Assembly (NCBI GenBank): GCA_030068525.1
Contig: JASJOS010000002.1
Coordinates: 310,001-374,000 of the forward strand
Direction of reading: 5' to 3'
Origin: Xanthocytophaga flava
GTDB lineage: Bacteria > Bacteroidota > Bacteroidia > Cytophagales > 172606-1
Length of the DNA stretch: 64,000 nt
Below, piece after piece: positions 34,658 to 44,322 of this stretch (positions are counted from its first letter, which is position 1; each line of letters starts with the position of its first letter). Under the pieces are notes generated by a model that saw only the letters and a program-made list of their open reading frames with translations, made no database searches and had not been told where the DNA came from. The position numbers and the translations under genes were made by a program.

Positions 34658-36259
34658 ATGAAACCTTTTCTTATACATTATCCTCTTTCTATGAAAGAGG
34701 TATACTTGTTTCTGATCATCAGTCTTGTTCTCTGTGCTTGTACAAGTGGTAAACGGAGTAACTATTCTGATGAAAAGCAACCCAACATTGTCTTTCTTTT
34801 TGCAGATGACTTTGGAAATAATGTTCCTTCTGTTAATGGCAATAAATGGGTAAGCACTCCGCATATTGATGCCATTGCCAAAGGAGGCGTTCGCTTCAGA
34901 CAAAACTACGTAACGGCTCCAATCTGCTGTGCTTCCCGTGCCGGATTACTTACAGGGCGGTATCAACAACGTTTTGGCTCCGAAAATCACTTGCATTATC
35001 CTTATAACTCTGCTTATGCAGGAGATGGTGGACTGGACTATCTGAAAAAGTTGGGTATTGATTCGCTGGATGTAAAAACACAGGGTATCCCGGAAAGTGA
35101 ATTAAATATAGCCCAGATCCTGAAACAGAACGGTTATACTACAGGTATTATTGGAAAATGGCATGCCGGCTTTTATGATGGCTATCGTCCCCATCAACGA
35201 GGATTTGATTATAGCTGGGGTTGGTATGGAGGCTCTTCTTTGTACTATACTGATTCATCAGATGTGAACTTTGTGACATTTAAGGATGAAAACGGACTAT
35301 ATCATCATTATCCTTCTTCAACAGGAAAATATCAGTGGCAACGAGACCCTATTGCTACAGGAATATTCCGTAATGGCAAACTGGTTGATGAAAAAGAATA
35401 CCAGACCTATGCCATTGCCCGTGAAGCTGAAGCTTTTCTGGAAAAGAACAAAGACAACCCCTTTTTTCTGTATGTACCTTTTGGGGCTATTCATACACCA
35501 CTACAGGCTGTAACAAAAGATTATAAACAGTTAGATAAAATCCGTGATCCACAACAGAAAGTACTGCTGGCAATGGTACTTGGATTGGATGAGGCTGTAG
35601 GACGTATCACACAGAAACTCAAAGAACTTGGTCTGGAAGAAAATACCATTGTAGTATTCTCCGGTGACAATGGTTCTACGTATCACAGTCTCAAACCCGG
35701 AGAAAAGGGTGAAGGAAAAACAGTGTATGATGGAACATATGAAAATCTGAATCTGCCCTTCAAAGGAGGAAAGCTCACACATTATGAAGGCGGTATTCGT
35801 ACTCCTCTTTTTATTAAATGGCCTGGCAAGATCGAACCGGGTAGTGTATACGAACATCCAGTTTCTACCCTGGATCTGCTACCTACCTTTGTTGCAGCAA
35901 CAAAGACAAAGTTGCCTGCTAACCGGAAATACGATGGAGTAGACTTATGGCCATTTATTTCAGGAGATAATCCTGAAAGTCCGCATCCTGTCTTATTCTG
36001 GCGCAATGGATTTGTAAAGACCATTCGTAAGGGAGACTATAAGCTATTGGAAAATGACAGAGACAAAACTGTTTTTCTATATGATCTGAAAAAAGATCCT
36101 TGTGAACAAACCGATCTGGCTACACAGCTTCCTGCTGTGGTCAATGAATTGCGTCATGATTTTGCCCAATGGGAAAAAGAACTTTCCCCTCCTCGGTGGA
36201 AAAGTCCGAAGGTTACTGAAATACTCGTAGATGGTAAGTTAGTTTCCTTTCAACCTTAA
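34658..36259 (+). CDS. Sulfatase lipoprotein with a CCASR formylglycine motif
   Basis: A 533-aa sulfatase with lipobox LCAC (near residue 26), so it is membrane-anchored rather than free. NIVFLFADDFGNNVPSVNG opens the fold; the formylglycine site is Cys90 in C-C-A-S-R, followed by GLLTGRYQQRFGSENH. IIGKWHAGFYDG, FSGDNGSTYHS and FKGGKLTHYEGGIRTPLF give the remaining active-site elements. The Ala in place of Pro is an accepted variant. A Met at codon 12 (34691) would give a shorter signal peptide. It resembles the sulfatase at 40448. Confidence 0.9.
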   Translation: MKPFLIHYPLSMKEVYLFLIISLVLCACTSGKRSNYSDEKQPNIVFLFADDFGNNVPSVNGNKWVSTPHIDAIAKGGVRFRQNYVTAPICCASRAGLLTGRYQQRFGSENHLHYPYNSAYAGDGGLDYLKKLGIDSLDVKTQGIPESELNIAQILKQNGYTTGIIGKWHAGFYDGYRPHQRGFDYSWGWYGGSSLYYTDSSDVNFVTFKDENGLYHHYPSSTGKYQWQRDPIATGIFRNGKLVDEKEYQTYAIAREAEAFLEKNKDNPFFLYVPFGAIHTPLQAVTKDYKQLDKIRDPQQKVLLAMVLGLDEAVGRITQKLKELGLEENTIVVFSGDNGSTYHSLKPGEKGEGKTVYDGTYENLNLPFKGGKLTHYEGGIRTPLFIKWPGKIEPGSVYEHPVSTLDLLPTFVAATKTKLPANRKYDGVDLWPFISGDNPESPHPVLFWRNGFVKTIRKGDYKLLENDRDKTVFLYDLKKDPCEQTDLATQLPAVVNELRHDFAQWEKELSPPRWKSPKVTEILVDGKLVSFQP

Positions 36260-36286
36260 CCTATTGTATATCCTTACATTCCTGAC

Positions 36287-37701
36287 ATGAAAACATCCTT
36301 TTTTCGAAAGTTTTGTTTCCTGGCATTCATTGTCTTTGCTGGGAACTTATCACTGACATATGCTCAGTCTAAACCTAAATACAATGTTTTGTTTATAGCA
36401 GTTGATGATCTGAATAATGAGTTGGGCTGCTATGGAAGTAAAGAAGTAAAATCACCTAACATCGACCGACTGGCAAAACAAGGAGTCCGATTTGATCGTG
36501 CCTATACACAGTTTCCCCTTTGTAGTCCCAGCCGATCTTCTCTACTGACAGGGCAGAGACCAGACGTGACAGGAATTTATGAACTGCAAACACACTTTCG
36601 CAAAAATCTTCCGGATGTAGTAACACTGCCACAGCTTTTTATGAATAACCATTATTATAGTGCTCGTGTAGGAAAGATATACCATTATGGCGTTCCTGGT
36701 CAAATAGGTACCAATGGATTGGATGACTCCTTGTCCTGGCACCACCGCGTCAATCCGAAAGGTCGGGATAAAGTAGCAGAATCGACAATCAAAAATCTTA
36801 CGCCTGACCGAAACCTGGGAAGTGCTTTGTCGTGGCGGCAGATGAAGGTTCAGATGAGGAACAGACAGATGGCCTGATTGCTACAGAAGCGATTAAACTG
36901 CTGGAAGAAAAGAAAAACGCACCTTTCTTTCTGGCAGTAGGATTCTTCAGACCTCATACACCTTATGTAGCACCTAAGAAATATTTTGATCTGTACTCTC
37001 CTGAGAAAGTTACCTTGGCTAAAGAAAAGGAAAATGATTTAGAGGACATACCTGAGCCGGCACTTTTTACAAAACCTTCACACTGGGGCCTGAATGAAGC
37101 AGACAGACGTGAAGCCCAACGGGCTTATTATGCCGTTATTTCCTTTATGGATGCACAAGTAGGTAAAGTATTGGATGCATTGGATCGGTTGAAACTCAGA
37201 GATAATACAATTGTAGTTCTCTGGAGTGATCATGGATACAATTTGGGGCAGCATGGACAGTGGATGAAACAGAGTTTGTTTGAAAATTCGGCACGAGTGC
37301 CTTTGATTATCTCTGTTCCTGGTGGTGTAAAAGGAAAAGCTTCTCTCCGCACAGTAGAGCTAATAGATCTGTATCCTACACTGGCACAACTCTGTGAATT
37401 GACTCCTCCGGCAGACTTACAGGGTAAAAGTTTAGTGCCGTTGTTGAAAAATCCCAACGCTACCTGGGACAAACCTGCCTATACACAGGTGAGACGTGGA
37501 GACATAATGGGGCGCAGTGTGCGTACAGAACGATATCGATATACGGAATGGGATGAAGGCAGACAAGGAGTCGAATTATATGACCATCAGACTGATCCGG
37601 ATGAATTTAATAATCTGGCAAAACAAAGTTCCCATGCAGCTACAGTAAAAGAACTGGCTGAGTTACTTCACAAAGGTTACGCTCTCAAAAACAAATCCTG
37701 A
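36287..37701 (+). pseudogene. Frameshifted iduronate-2-sulfatase-like sulfatase
   Basis: Two overlapping frames together encode one sulfatase of 471 aa, close to the 480-aa paralog downstream. Frame 1 (36287 on) has a signal peptide, [17 protein letters not shown], Cys79 in CSPSR and GKIYHYG, and stays family-like up to GSALSW. Frame 2 resumes with [19 protein letters not shown] and continues through [25 protein letters not shown] and the C-terminus. The switch falls at TCGTGGCGGCA (36830-36840): restoring one G to give TGGGCG would join the frames exactly. There is no slippery heptamer, so this is a one-base deletion or a sequencing error rather than programmed frameshifting. If real, the enzyme is inactive. 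Confidence 0.85.
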
Positions 37702-37709
37702 TAAGAGCT

Positions 37710-39152
37710 ATGAAGATATCATATTTTGTTGGCAGAGTACTAGGTTTGGTTACTCTGCTGATCTCCTGTAATGTATTTGCACAACAGGGAAAGAAATCCG
37801 GAAAGCTTAATGTATTGCTGATTTACGCAGATGATTATAATACCAAGTCAGGATACAATGGACATCCCATTGTACAGACCCCTAATCTGGATAAACTGGC
37901 TGCCCGGTCTGTTAACTTTAAAAATGCGTACTGTCAGTATCCTTTGTGTAGCCCGTCGAGGACGTCATTGTTGAGTGGTAAGAGACCTGCTACCACTGGA
38001 ATACGGGATAATAATACTCCTCCCCGTACGCATTTACAATCTACTGTTTTTCTGCCGCAGTTATTTAAACAGAACGGCTACTATACTGCACAGATTGGTA
38101 AGATTTTCCATTCTCAACGATTTGTAAAAGATGGGGTACCACAAGGTGACTTCAATATAGACACTGCCAGTTGGTCATTTCAGTACAATGAACTGGTTGA
38201 TGTAAAAGATCCCGAAGTAATCCGTCTGGCACATGATCCAAAGACATCGCCTGCCCGTAGTGCCAATCAGGAATGGGCTATTCTGAATGTAGCAGATGAG
38301 CAAACCGGAGATGGATTAGTGGCTACCAAAGCTCTGGCTATTCTGGAACAGCGGGTAAAATCCAATACACCATTTTTTATTGCAACAGGCTTTCGCCGAC
38401 CTCATGCGCCATATGATGTGCCAAAGAAGTATTTTGATCTGTACAACAATGCTTCAATAAAAGTACCGACTTCTCCGGCCAATGATCTGGATGATATTCC
38501 ACCTATTGCGCTGACGAAAATTGATCCACTGACGGATCAGGAAACTATAGATAAAATTAAAGGCTACTATGCCAGTATCTCCTTTATGGACGCACAGGTA
38601 GGTAAACTGCTGCAAAAGCTGGATGAATACAAACTATGGGACAATACTATTGTGATTTTTCTGGGAGATCATGGCTATCATAATGGAGAACACAGAGGAC
38701 TATGGCATAAACAAACCCAGTTTGAAGAAGCCACACATGGAAACTTACTTTTGTATACACCACAGGCAGTGAAAGGAAAGGAAGCTAAAGGATTTATTGA
38801 ATATGTAGATGTTTATCCGACCATTGCCGAACTGGCTGGTTTGAAAGCTCCTTCGGATCTGGAAGGGAAAAGTTTTGTGCCCTTGCTGAATGCTCCTGAA
38901 AAAAAGTGGAAACAGGCTGTATTTTCAGAGGTTGTGCATGAAGGGGTACTGGGCAAGAGTGTACGTACAGAACAGTATCGATATACAGAGTGGGGTACAG
39001 ATAAAGTGGAGTTATATGATTTGCAGAAAGATCCCAATGAATTTACCAATCTGGCTGGAAAATCTGCTTATAGCACCATTCAGCAGCAGCTTAAACAGAC
39101 GTTGGATAAAGGATGGAAAACTGTAAAGCTGATTTCTGCCAATACTCGATGA
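37710..39152 (+). CDS. Exported iduronate-2-sulfatase-like sulfatase
   Basis: A 480-aa S1 sulfatase of the iduronate-2-sulfatase type. After the signal peptide (LLISCNVFAQ), LNVLLIYADDYNTKSGYNG opens the fold; the formylglycine site is Cys80 in CSPSR (CSPSRTSLLSGKRP). GKIFHSQRF replaces the GKWH of other classes, as usual here. [34 protein letters not shown] and ELYDLQKDPNEFTNLA are typical. It lies 8 nt after the frameshifted paralog, so it may cover for the lost copy. Activity on sulfated uronates is a family-level guess. Confidence 0.92.
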   Translation: MKISYFVGRVLGLVTLLISCNVFAQQGKKSGKLNVLLIYADDYNTKSGYNGHPIVQTPNLDKLAARSVNFKNAYCQYPLCSPSRTSLLSGKRPATTGIRDNNTPPRTHLQSTVFLPQLFKQNGYYTAQIGKIFHSQRFVKDGVPQGDFNIDTASWSFQYNELVDVKDPEVIRLAHDPKTSPARSANQEWAILNVADEQTGDGLVATKALAILEQRVKSNTPFFIATGFRRPHAPYDVPKKYFDLYNNASIKVPTSPANDLDDIPPIALTKIDPLTDQETIDKIKGYYASISFMDAQVGKLLQKLDEYKLWDNTIVIFLGDHGYHNGEHRGLWHKQTQFEEATHGNLLLYTPQAVKGKEAKGFIEYVDVYPTIAELAGLKAPSDLEGKSFVPLLNAPEKKWKQAVFSEVVHEGVLGKSVRTEQYRYTEWGTDKVELYDLQKDPNEFTNLAGKSAYSTIQQQLKQTLDKGWKTVKLISANTR

Positions 39153-39159
39153 ATTATCT

Positions 39160-40446
39160 ATGAGAAATACTACACTCAAACAACATTTGTTATATCTATG
39201 GATTTGTATGATTGGAGCATATACACAAGTTGTGAATGCCCAATCTACAGATCCTTTTCAGGGAGAGAAACTATATGCAGATGTAAAGAAATATGTTTCA
39301 TTTGGTATTCATCGTACGGCTTCAGAGGGTGATATTGAAACCTCTACCTGGATACAAAAGAAGCTTGAGGTAAATGGTTTTCAGACTTCTTTTACCTATT
39401 TTCCTGTAAAGCAATTTTTTCTGGAGAAGGCGGCAGTGGATATCAAAGGTCATTCTGTAGAGGCTTTTCCTCTCTGGTATGTGAAAGATCCGGCGGTAAA
39501 AGTAAAAAGCGAGGTTGTCGATTTGATTGGCAATGCAAAGACAGACATCCGGCATAAAGTTGCATTGGTCCGGTTGCCTCCGGGTGGACAAATCACAAAA
39601 TCCATTATTCAATCTCTGGACTCTGTAGTCAATGCAGGTGCACAGGCAATCATTGCTATCTCCACCAATAAAGTAGGAGAGATCGTAGCTTATAATACCA
39701 CCAGGGATCTGCAACCCTGGAAAGTGCCTGTGGTGATAATAGCTCCTAAAGATTCTGTACATATACTAAAGGTGGTTGCTCAGAAAACACCTGTTACCTT
39801 GTCAATAAAAGGTACAATCAAAGCTGTACAGGCGCGAAGTGTACTAGGTAAGATTGGTTCGGGAGAAAAATATGTGATTATCTCTACACCGATTAGCGGA
39901 TGGTTTACCTGTGGTGGTGAACGAGGTCCTGGAGTAGCTATTTTTAATGCATTGGCAGAATGGATTAGTAAACAGAATTTGCCTTATACCTTTCTTTTTA
40001 CAGCTAACTCTGGACATGAACTAGATAATACAGGAGCCCATGTATTTATTGGCCAATACGCTCCCAAGCCAGAAGATGTGCACCTATGGCTACACTTGGG
40101 GGCTGGTATCGCTACCCGTGAGTGGAAATCCTCTTTCTTGGGAGGAACCAAACTAAATACGGTAGATCCATTGAGAAATATCATGTATAGTGAAAATATG
40201 GAGGCCAGTATTCTGGCCGGATTTGAAGGGCAGCCAGGAAAAAGATGGAAAGTCAAAGATCAGGCGTTAGGAGAATTAAGTGTGGTTTCGGCACATGGAT
40301 ACAAACGTTTCTTTGGTATTGCCTATGGGCACACCTTTCATCATATGCCTTCCGATGATGAAACCACAACTTCACCACAGCTTCTGGAAGAGATTGCACA
40401 TTCCATTCAAAAAACACTCGAATTAGAACTTCAGCTTTCCAAATAA
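39160..40446 (+). CDS. Exported M28-peptidase-fold protein with altered metal ligands
   Basis: A 428-aa protein with a signal peptide ending near QVVNAQ. It follows the M28 aminopeptidase plan: an N-terminal part (SFGIHRTASEGDIETSTWIQKKLEVNGF in two blocks), an inserted PA-like domain (about 100-225), then a catalytic-like half. The usual metal ligands are not intact: the His-x-Asp segment reads TPISGWFTCGGERGPG, and the Glu-Glu segment reads SGHELDNTG (His286-Glu287). The late GHTFHHMPSDDE is kept. It may be a binding protein, use a changed metal site, or act on something other than peptides. It sits 7 nt after one sulfatase and 1 nt before another, so it is firmly in the operon. Confidence 0.7.
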   Translation: MRNTTLKQHLLYLWICMIGAYTQVVNAQSTDPFQGEKLYADVKKYVSFGIHRTASEGDIETSTWIQKKLEVNGFQTSFTYFPVKQFFLEKAAVDIKGHSVEAFPLWYVKDPAVKVKSEVVDLIGNAKTDIRHKVALVRLPPGGQITKSIIQSLDSVVNAGAQAIIAISTNKVGEIVAYNTTRDLQPWKVPVVIIAPKDSVHILKVVAQKTPVTLSIKGTIKAVQARSVLGKIGSGEKYVIISTPISGWFTCGGERGPGVAIFNALAEWISKQNLPYTFLFTANSGHELDNTGAHVFIGQYAPKPEDVHLWLHLGAGIATREWKSSFLGGTKLNTVDPLRNIMYSENMEASILAGFEGQPGKRWKVKDQALGELSVVSAHGYKRFFGIAYGHTFHHMPSDDETTTSPQLLEEIAHSIQKTLELELQLSK

Positions 40447-40447
40447 T

Positions 40448-42097
40448 ATGACCTCACCTGTAATACAACCTCGCTCAAAACGATCAAAAACCCTTCGACG
40501 AATTGGGATGATAGGTATAGGACTAGCCATACTTCTGGGATATCTGTTATATCCGTTGACCTCCCATAACTTCGATCTACCTGTTGATAAAAAAGCTATT
40601 CAGGAAAAGAATAATTTTCTGGCTACTCCCATTGCTTCCCGGCCTGTGACACGTCAACCTAATATTGTGGTATTAGTAGCCGATGATCTAGGCAAGACAG
40701 ATATTTCCTTATATGGAAATAAAATTGTGAAGACATCGGCTATTGATAGTCTGGCTGCTCAAGGCGTAACCTTTACAGAAGGATATGTTACAGCTGCGAT
40801 CTGTAGTCCTTCCCGTGCCGGATTGCTTACAGGTCGTTATCAGCAACGCTTTGGACATGAATTACAACCTGTGAATCGCTACCCGAAAAATCGGATGCAG
40901 CAACTGCTTGCAGGGTTATTTATTGATAAGCAACAATTAGAGTTTGCCAATAATACAAGTATCCCTACACCTGAAAACGTAGCTCGGCAGGGATTACCGC
41001 TGGGCGAGATTACAATAGCCGATTTGCTTAGGAAAAACGGATATGCGACAGGCATCATTGGAAAATGGCATCTGGGTAGCAATGAAGATTTTCTGCCACT
41101 AAAGCGAGGTTTTGATTACCATTATGGTTTTTATGAAGCATTTGCCTGGTATACAGATACGACAAGTCCTGGCTTGGTGAATGTTCATCACAAAGGTGTG
41201 ATGGATTCACATATCTGGGATTTAGGTGGACAAGGCAATTCTCTTGTCCGAAGAGGAAATGAAATTATACATACCAAAGACTATTTGACTAACCAGCTAG
41301 CAGAAGAAGCTGTACAGTTTATTGATCAACATCGTGAGAAACCATTTTTTCTATATGTCCCATTCAATGCTCCACATACTCCCTTTCAAGCCTACAAAAA
41401 GGATATAGAAAAATACGAAGCACAAGGAGTCGATCGGAATAAAGCTGTGTATTATGCCATGATTGAGTACTTGGATCGGGCTATTGGAAAGATACACCAA
41501 AAGATCAAAGATGCAGGTCTGGAAGACAATACCCTAATTGTGTTTTTGAGTGACAATGGTGGGGCTACCTATACTGATGCTACCAGCAATGCTCCTTTGA
41601 AAGGAGGCAAATTGTCACTGTATGAAGGTGGAATCAATGTGCCTTACGTTGTTAAATGGAAAGGACATATTCCGGAAGGAATTACAGATAACAGACCTGT
41701 TAGTTCACTGGACATTTTTGCTACAGCTTCTGCTGTTTCAGGTTCTGCATTGCCAGCCGGACGAAAATATGATGGGGTCAATTTGATTCCTTTTCTTGCT
41801 AAACCAGATTCTGCGACTCCACATGAGACTTTATTCTGGCGTGCCGGTTCAAATAAATCCGTTCGTAAAGGTGAATGGAAGCTGGTAATCAATGAAAAAG
41901 ATAATATTACTGCCTTGTATAATCTGATCAAGGACAAAGAAGAAAAACACAATCTGGCGGCTTCCTATCCTGAGAAGGTAAAAGACCTGCAAAAGACATT
42001 AAATGAGTGGGAGAAAGGACTAGTGAAGCCATTATGGCCCAGCACTGGTTATTATCGGAACGAATTTGATGGAGTGGAAGATCGATATAATTTATAA
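40448..42097 (+). CDS. Membrane-anchored sulfatase with CSPSR motif
   Basis: A 549-aa sulfatase that starts 1 nt after the M28-like stop. A basic N-terminus and one hydrophobic helix (about 20-40; MIGIGLAILLGYLLYPL) without a clear cleavage site suggest an uncleaved anchor. NIVVLVADDLGKTDISLYG starts the catalytic fold; the formylglycine site is Cys119 in CSPSR (CSPSRAGLLTGRYQQRFGHE). GIIGKWHLGSN, FLSDNGGATYTDA and LKGGKLSLYEGGINVPYVVKW match the 34658 sulfatase, a likely relative. Residues 130-175 hold an insertion before the GKWH motif. Confidence 0.91.
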   Translation: MTSPVIQPRSKRSKTLRRIGMIGIGLAILLGYLLYPLTSHNFDLPVDKKAIQEKNNFLATPIASRPVTRQPNIVVLVADDLGKTDISLYGNKIVKTSAIDSLAAQGVTFTEGYVTAAICSPSRAGLLTGRYQQRFGHELQPVNRYPKNRMQQLLAGLFIDKQQLEFANNTSIPTPENVARQGLPLGEITIADLLRKNGYATGIIGKWHLGSNEDFLPLKRGFDYHYGFYEAFAWYTDTTSPGLVNVHHKGVMDSHIWDLGGQGNSLVRRGNEIIHTKDYLTNQLAEEAVQFIDQHREKPFFLYVPFNAPHTPFQAYKKDIEKYEAQGVDRNKAVYYAMIEYLDRAIGKIHQKIKDAGLEDNTLIVFLSDNGGATYTDATSNAPLKGGKLSLYEGGINVPYVVKWKGHIPEGITDNRPVSSLDIFATASAVSGSALPAGRKYDGVNLIPFLAKPDSATPHETLFWRAGSNKSVRKGEWKLVINEKDNITALYNLIKDKEEKHNLAASYPEKVKDLQKTLNEWEKGLVKPLWPSTGYYRNEFDGVEDRYNL

Positions 42098-42119
42098 CTA
42101 TTTTATATTTAGTTAAGAC

Positions 42120-43943
42120 ATGAGTAACCTGAAAAATATCCTATGTGTGTTGCTTGTTATAGTAACACTGACTGTACAGGCACAAAAACAAACCGACCGA
42201 CCGAACATTCTCTGGATTGTAAGTGAAGACAATACAACGCTACTGCATTGTTATGGAGATGAATTTGCAACAACTCCTAACCTGGATAAACTAGCTAAAG
42301 AGGGTGTTCGATATACGAATGCTTTTTCTACCGCACCTGTATGTGCCCCCTCCCGATTTACACTCATTACAGGTATGTATCCACCTGCTATGGGCACAGA
42401 ACATATGCGTAGTACGTATCCAGTACCTGACTTTGTGAAGTTTTTTCCAAGATATCTGCGTGACGCAGGGTATTATACCACTAACAATGCAAAAAAAGAT
42501 TACAATACAGTAGACCAACTGGAGACATGGGATGAATCCAGTGATAAGGCTTCGTATAAAAACAGGAAAGCCGGACAGCCTTTTTTTGCTGTTTTTAATC
42601 TGAATGTGTCTCATGAGAGTTCTATTCATCGGTATAAAGATTCTCTGCATCATGATCCAAATAAAGTTCCACTTCCACCTTATCATCCGCCTACCACTGA
42701 ATTTAAACATGACTGGGCTCAATACTATGACCAGATTGAGGCAATGGATGCACAAGCTGGTAAGTTACTCCAACAACTGAAAGAGGAAGGTTTAGATGAA
42801 AATACCATTGTATTTTATTACAGTGACAATGGAGGTGTATTAGGTCGCAGCAAACGCTTTATGTATGAATCGGGGCTACATATTCCTTTGATTATTCGTT
42901 TTCCAAAGAAGTATGCCCATCTGGCATCAGGTAAGGCTGGTACTTCAACGGATCGCCTGGTTACATTTCTGGATTTTGCACCTACCATTCTTAGTTTATT
43001 AAATATTCCAGTACCGGAATATCTGCAAGGACAAGCTTTTTTAGGTGGGCAGCAAAAAGCTCCCCGACAATATGCTTTTACTTTTCGGGGACGTATGGAT
43101 GAATGTATCGATATGGTTAGATCTGTTCGGGATAAGAAATACCACTACATCCGTAACTATTTGCCGCATAAAATCTATGGTCAGCATCTGGATTATTTGT
43201 GGAAAGCCCCTTCAATGCAATCTTGGGAAAGGGAATACAAGGCAGGTCGTTTAAATGAAGTACAATCCCGTTTCTGGCTCCCCAAGCCTGCTGAGGAACT
43301 CTATGACATAGAAGACGATCCTCATAATATCACTAATCTGGCTTCTCAGCCCCAGTATGAAAAAGTATTGCTTCGCTTTCGGGAAGCCAATCAGAAATAC
43401 ATAAAGGAGAGTAAGGATGTTGGATTTATACCTGAAGCTATTCTATCACGAAAAGCAACGCAGGGACCATTGTATACCTATGCTCGCACCGATGATTTTT
43501 CACTGGATAAGATTCAGGAAACAGCAGATTGGGCATCCTCACGTAATCTTAAATACAAAGATGGACTTATTAAGCGTCTCACAGATGCTGATCCGGTTGT
43601 GAAATATTGGGCTGCTACAGGATGTGTTGTACTGAAAGAAGCTGGTGCAGCAGCAAAGGTGCAGTTAACTGCATTATTAAATGATGCAGAACCTGCAGTA
43701 CAGATTGCAGCTGCTGAAGCCTTGTTTCATACAGGTGAAAAGGATAGTGCTATCAAGACCCTGATTAAAAGCCTGGAAGACCCGAATGAATTTGTGCGAT
43801 TACAAGCGTTAAATGTTTTGCAAACATTTGGACAAGATGCTATACCTGCTATTCCTGTTGCAAAAAAACTGATTCCTGAAAAGCCTGCAGATACTTATGA
43901 TGTCCGTGCTGCCAGGAATTTTACAGAGGCGTTTGTTCGCTGA
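42120..43943 (+). CDS. Sulfamidase-like sulfatase with C-terminal HEAT repeats
   Basis: A 607-aa exported sulfatase. The opening NILWIVSEDNTTLLHCYGD is typical of the heparan N-sulfatase (sulfamidase) branch, and the formylglycine site is Cys75 in CAPSR. FYYSDNGGVLGRSKRFMYESGLHIPLII carries the second half of the active site in two blocks. After about residue 470 the chain turns into HEAT-like repeats (DADPVVKYWAATGCVVL, DAEPAVQIAAAEALF, DPNEFVRLQALNVL), a scaffold for protein or glycan contact. It ends shortly before a 17-bp inverted repeat. Confidence 0.88.
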   Translation: MSNLKNILCVLLVIVTLTVQAQKQTDRPNILWIVSEDNTTLLHCYGDEFATTPNLDKLAKEGVRYTNAFSTAPVCAPSRFTLITGMYPPAMGTEHMRSTYPVPDFVKFFPRYLRDAGYYTTNNAKKDYNTVDQLETWDESSDKASYKNRKAGQPFFAVFNLNVSHESSIHRYKDSLHHDPNKVPLPPYHPPTTEFKHDWAQYYDQIEAMDAQAGKLLQQLKEEGLDENTIVFYYSDNGGVLGRSKRFMYESGLHIPLIIRFPKKYAHLASGKAGTSTDRLVTFLDFAPTILSLLNIPVPEYLQGQAFLGGQQKAPRQYAFTFRGRMDECIDMVRSVRDKKYHYIRNYLPHKIYGQHLDYLWKAPSMQSWEREYKAGRLNEVQSRFWLPKPAEELYDIEDDPHNITNLASQPQYEKVLLRFREANQKYIKESKDVGFIPEAILSRKATQGPLYTYARTDDFSLDKIQETADWASSRNLKYKDGLIKRLTDADPVVKYWAATGCVVLKEAGAAAKVQLTALLNDAEPAVQIAAAEALFHTGEKDSAIKTLIKSLEDPNEFVRLQALNVLQTFGQDAIPAIPVAKKLIPEKPADTYDVRAARNFTEAFVR

Positions 43944-44322
43944 AAGAATGGATTGATAAGCGTCTGTCTGTAATTGTTCTTTCTTGTGATTTTTATTTCC
44001 AATTAACTCAAATAAAATTCTTTTGGGATGATTGGAAATAAAAATCATACTCTTACATTTGTCTATGGATTTACTAGAGTTTTATTGCTATCAAACAAAA
44101 GTTTTAGTAGCCAGGCATTTATACTGCAGATTATTATGTATCTGTCTCTCTCTGCCATACTATTTCATGTATCACAAACATACAATATAGTTTTTCTAAT
44201 AGTATTATTTATCAAACTGGTTCAGCTTATAGAAGTCAAGTTTTGGCAGTAACAGATAGACCTCTATTCAAGGTGCAACAAACAGAAAAGCTATTAAACT
44301 GATCCATACCACTTACATCCTG
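43944..44322. other. Spacer with a 17-bp inverted repeat
   Basis: 379 nt between two sulfatase genes, the longest gap in the locus. It holds the repeat at 43987-44047. A 74-codon hydrophobic frame (44028-44252) was not called because it begins inside the repeat arm and has no recognisable features. Confidence 0.5.
43987..44047. repeat. Long inverted repeat in the sulfatase locus
   Basis: TGATTTTTATTTCCAAT and ATTGGAAATAAAAATCA are perfect 17-bp arms around a 27-nt loop that can itself fold. It starts 44 nt past the upstream stop. No T-run follows on the plus strand, so it may be a processing or stability hairpin, or the remains of a small mobile element. Confidence 0.55.

Noticed and set aside
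36830-36845. Programmed -1 frameshift in the split sulfatase
   Set aside because: No X-XXY-YYZ heptamer or downstream pseudoknot is evident; sulfatases are not known to use frameshifting. A one-base deletion explains it more simply.
44028-44252. 74-codon hydrophobic frame between two sulfatase genes
   Set aside because: It begins inside an arm of the 17-bp inverted repeat, has no recognisable features and an irregular composition. Without conservation data it cannot be supported.
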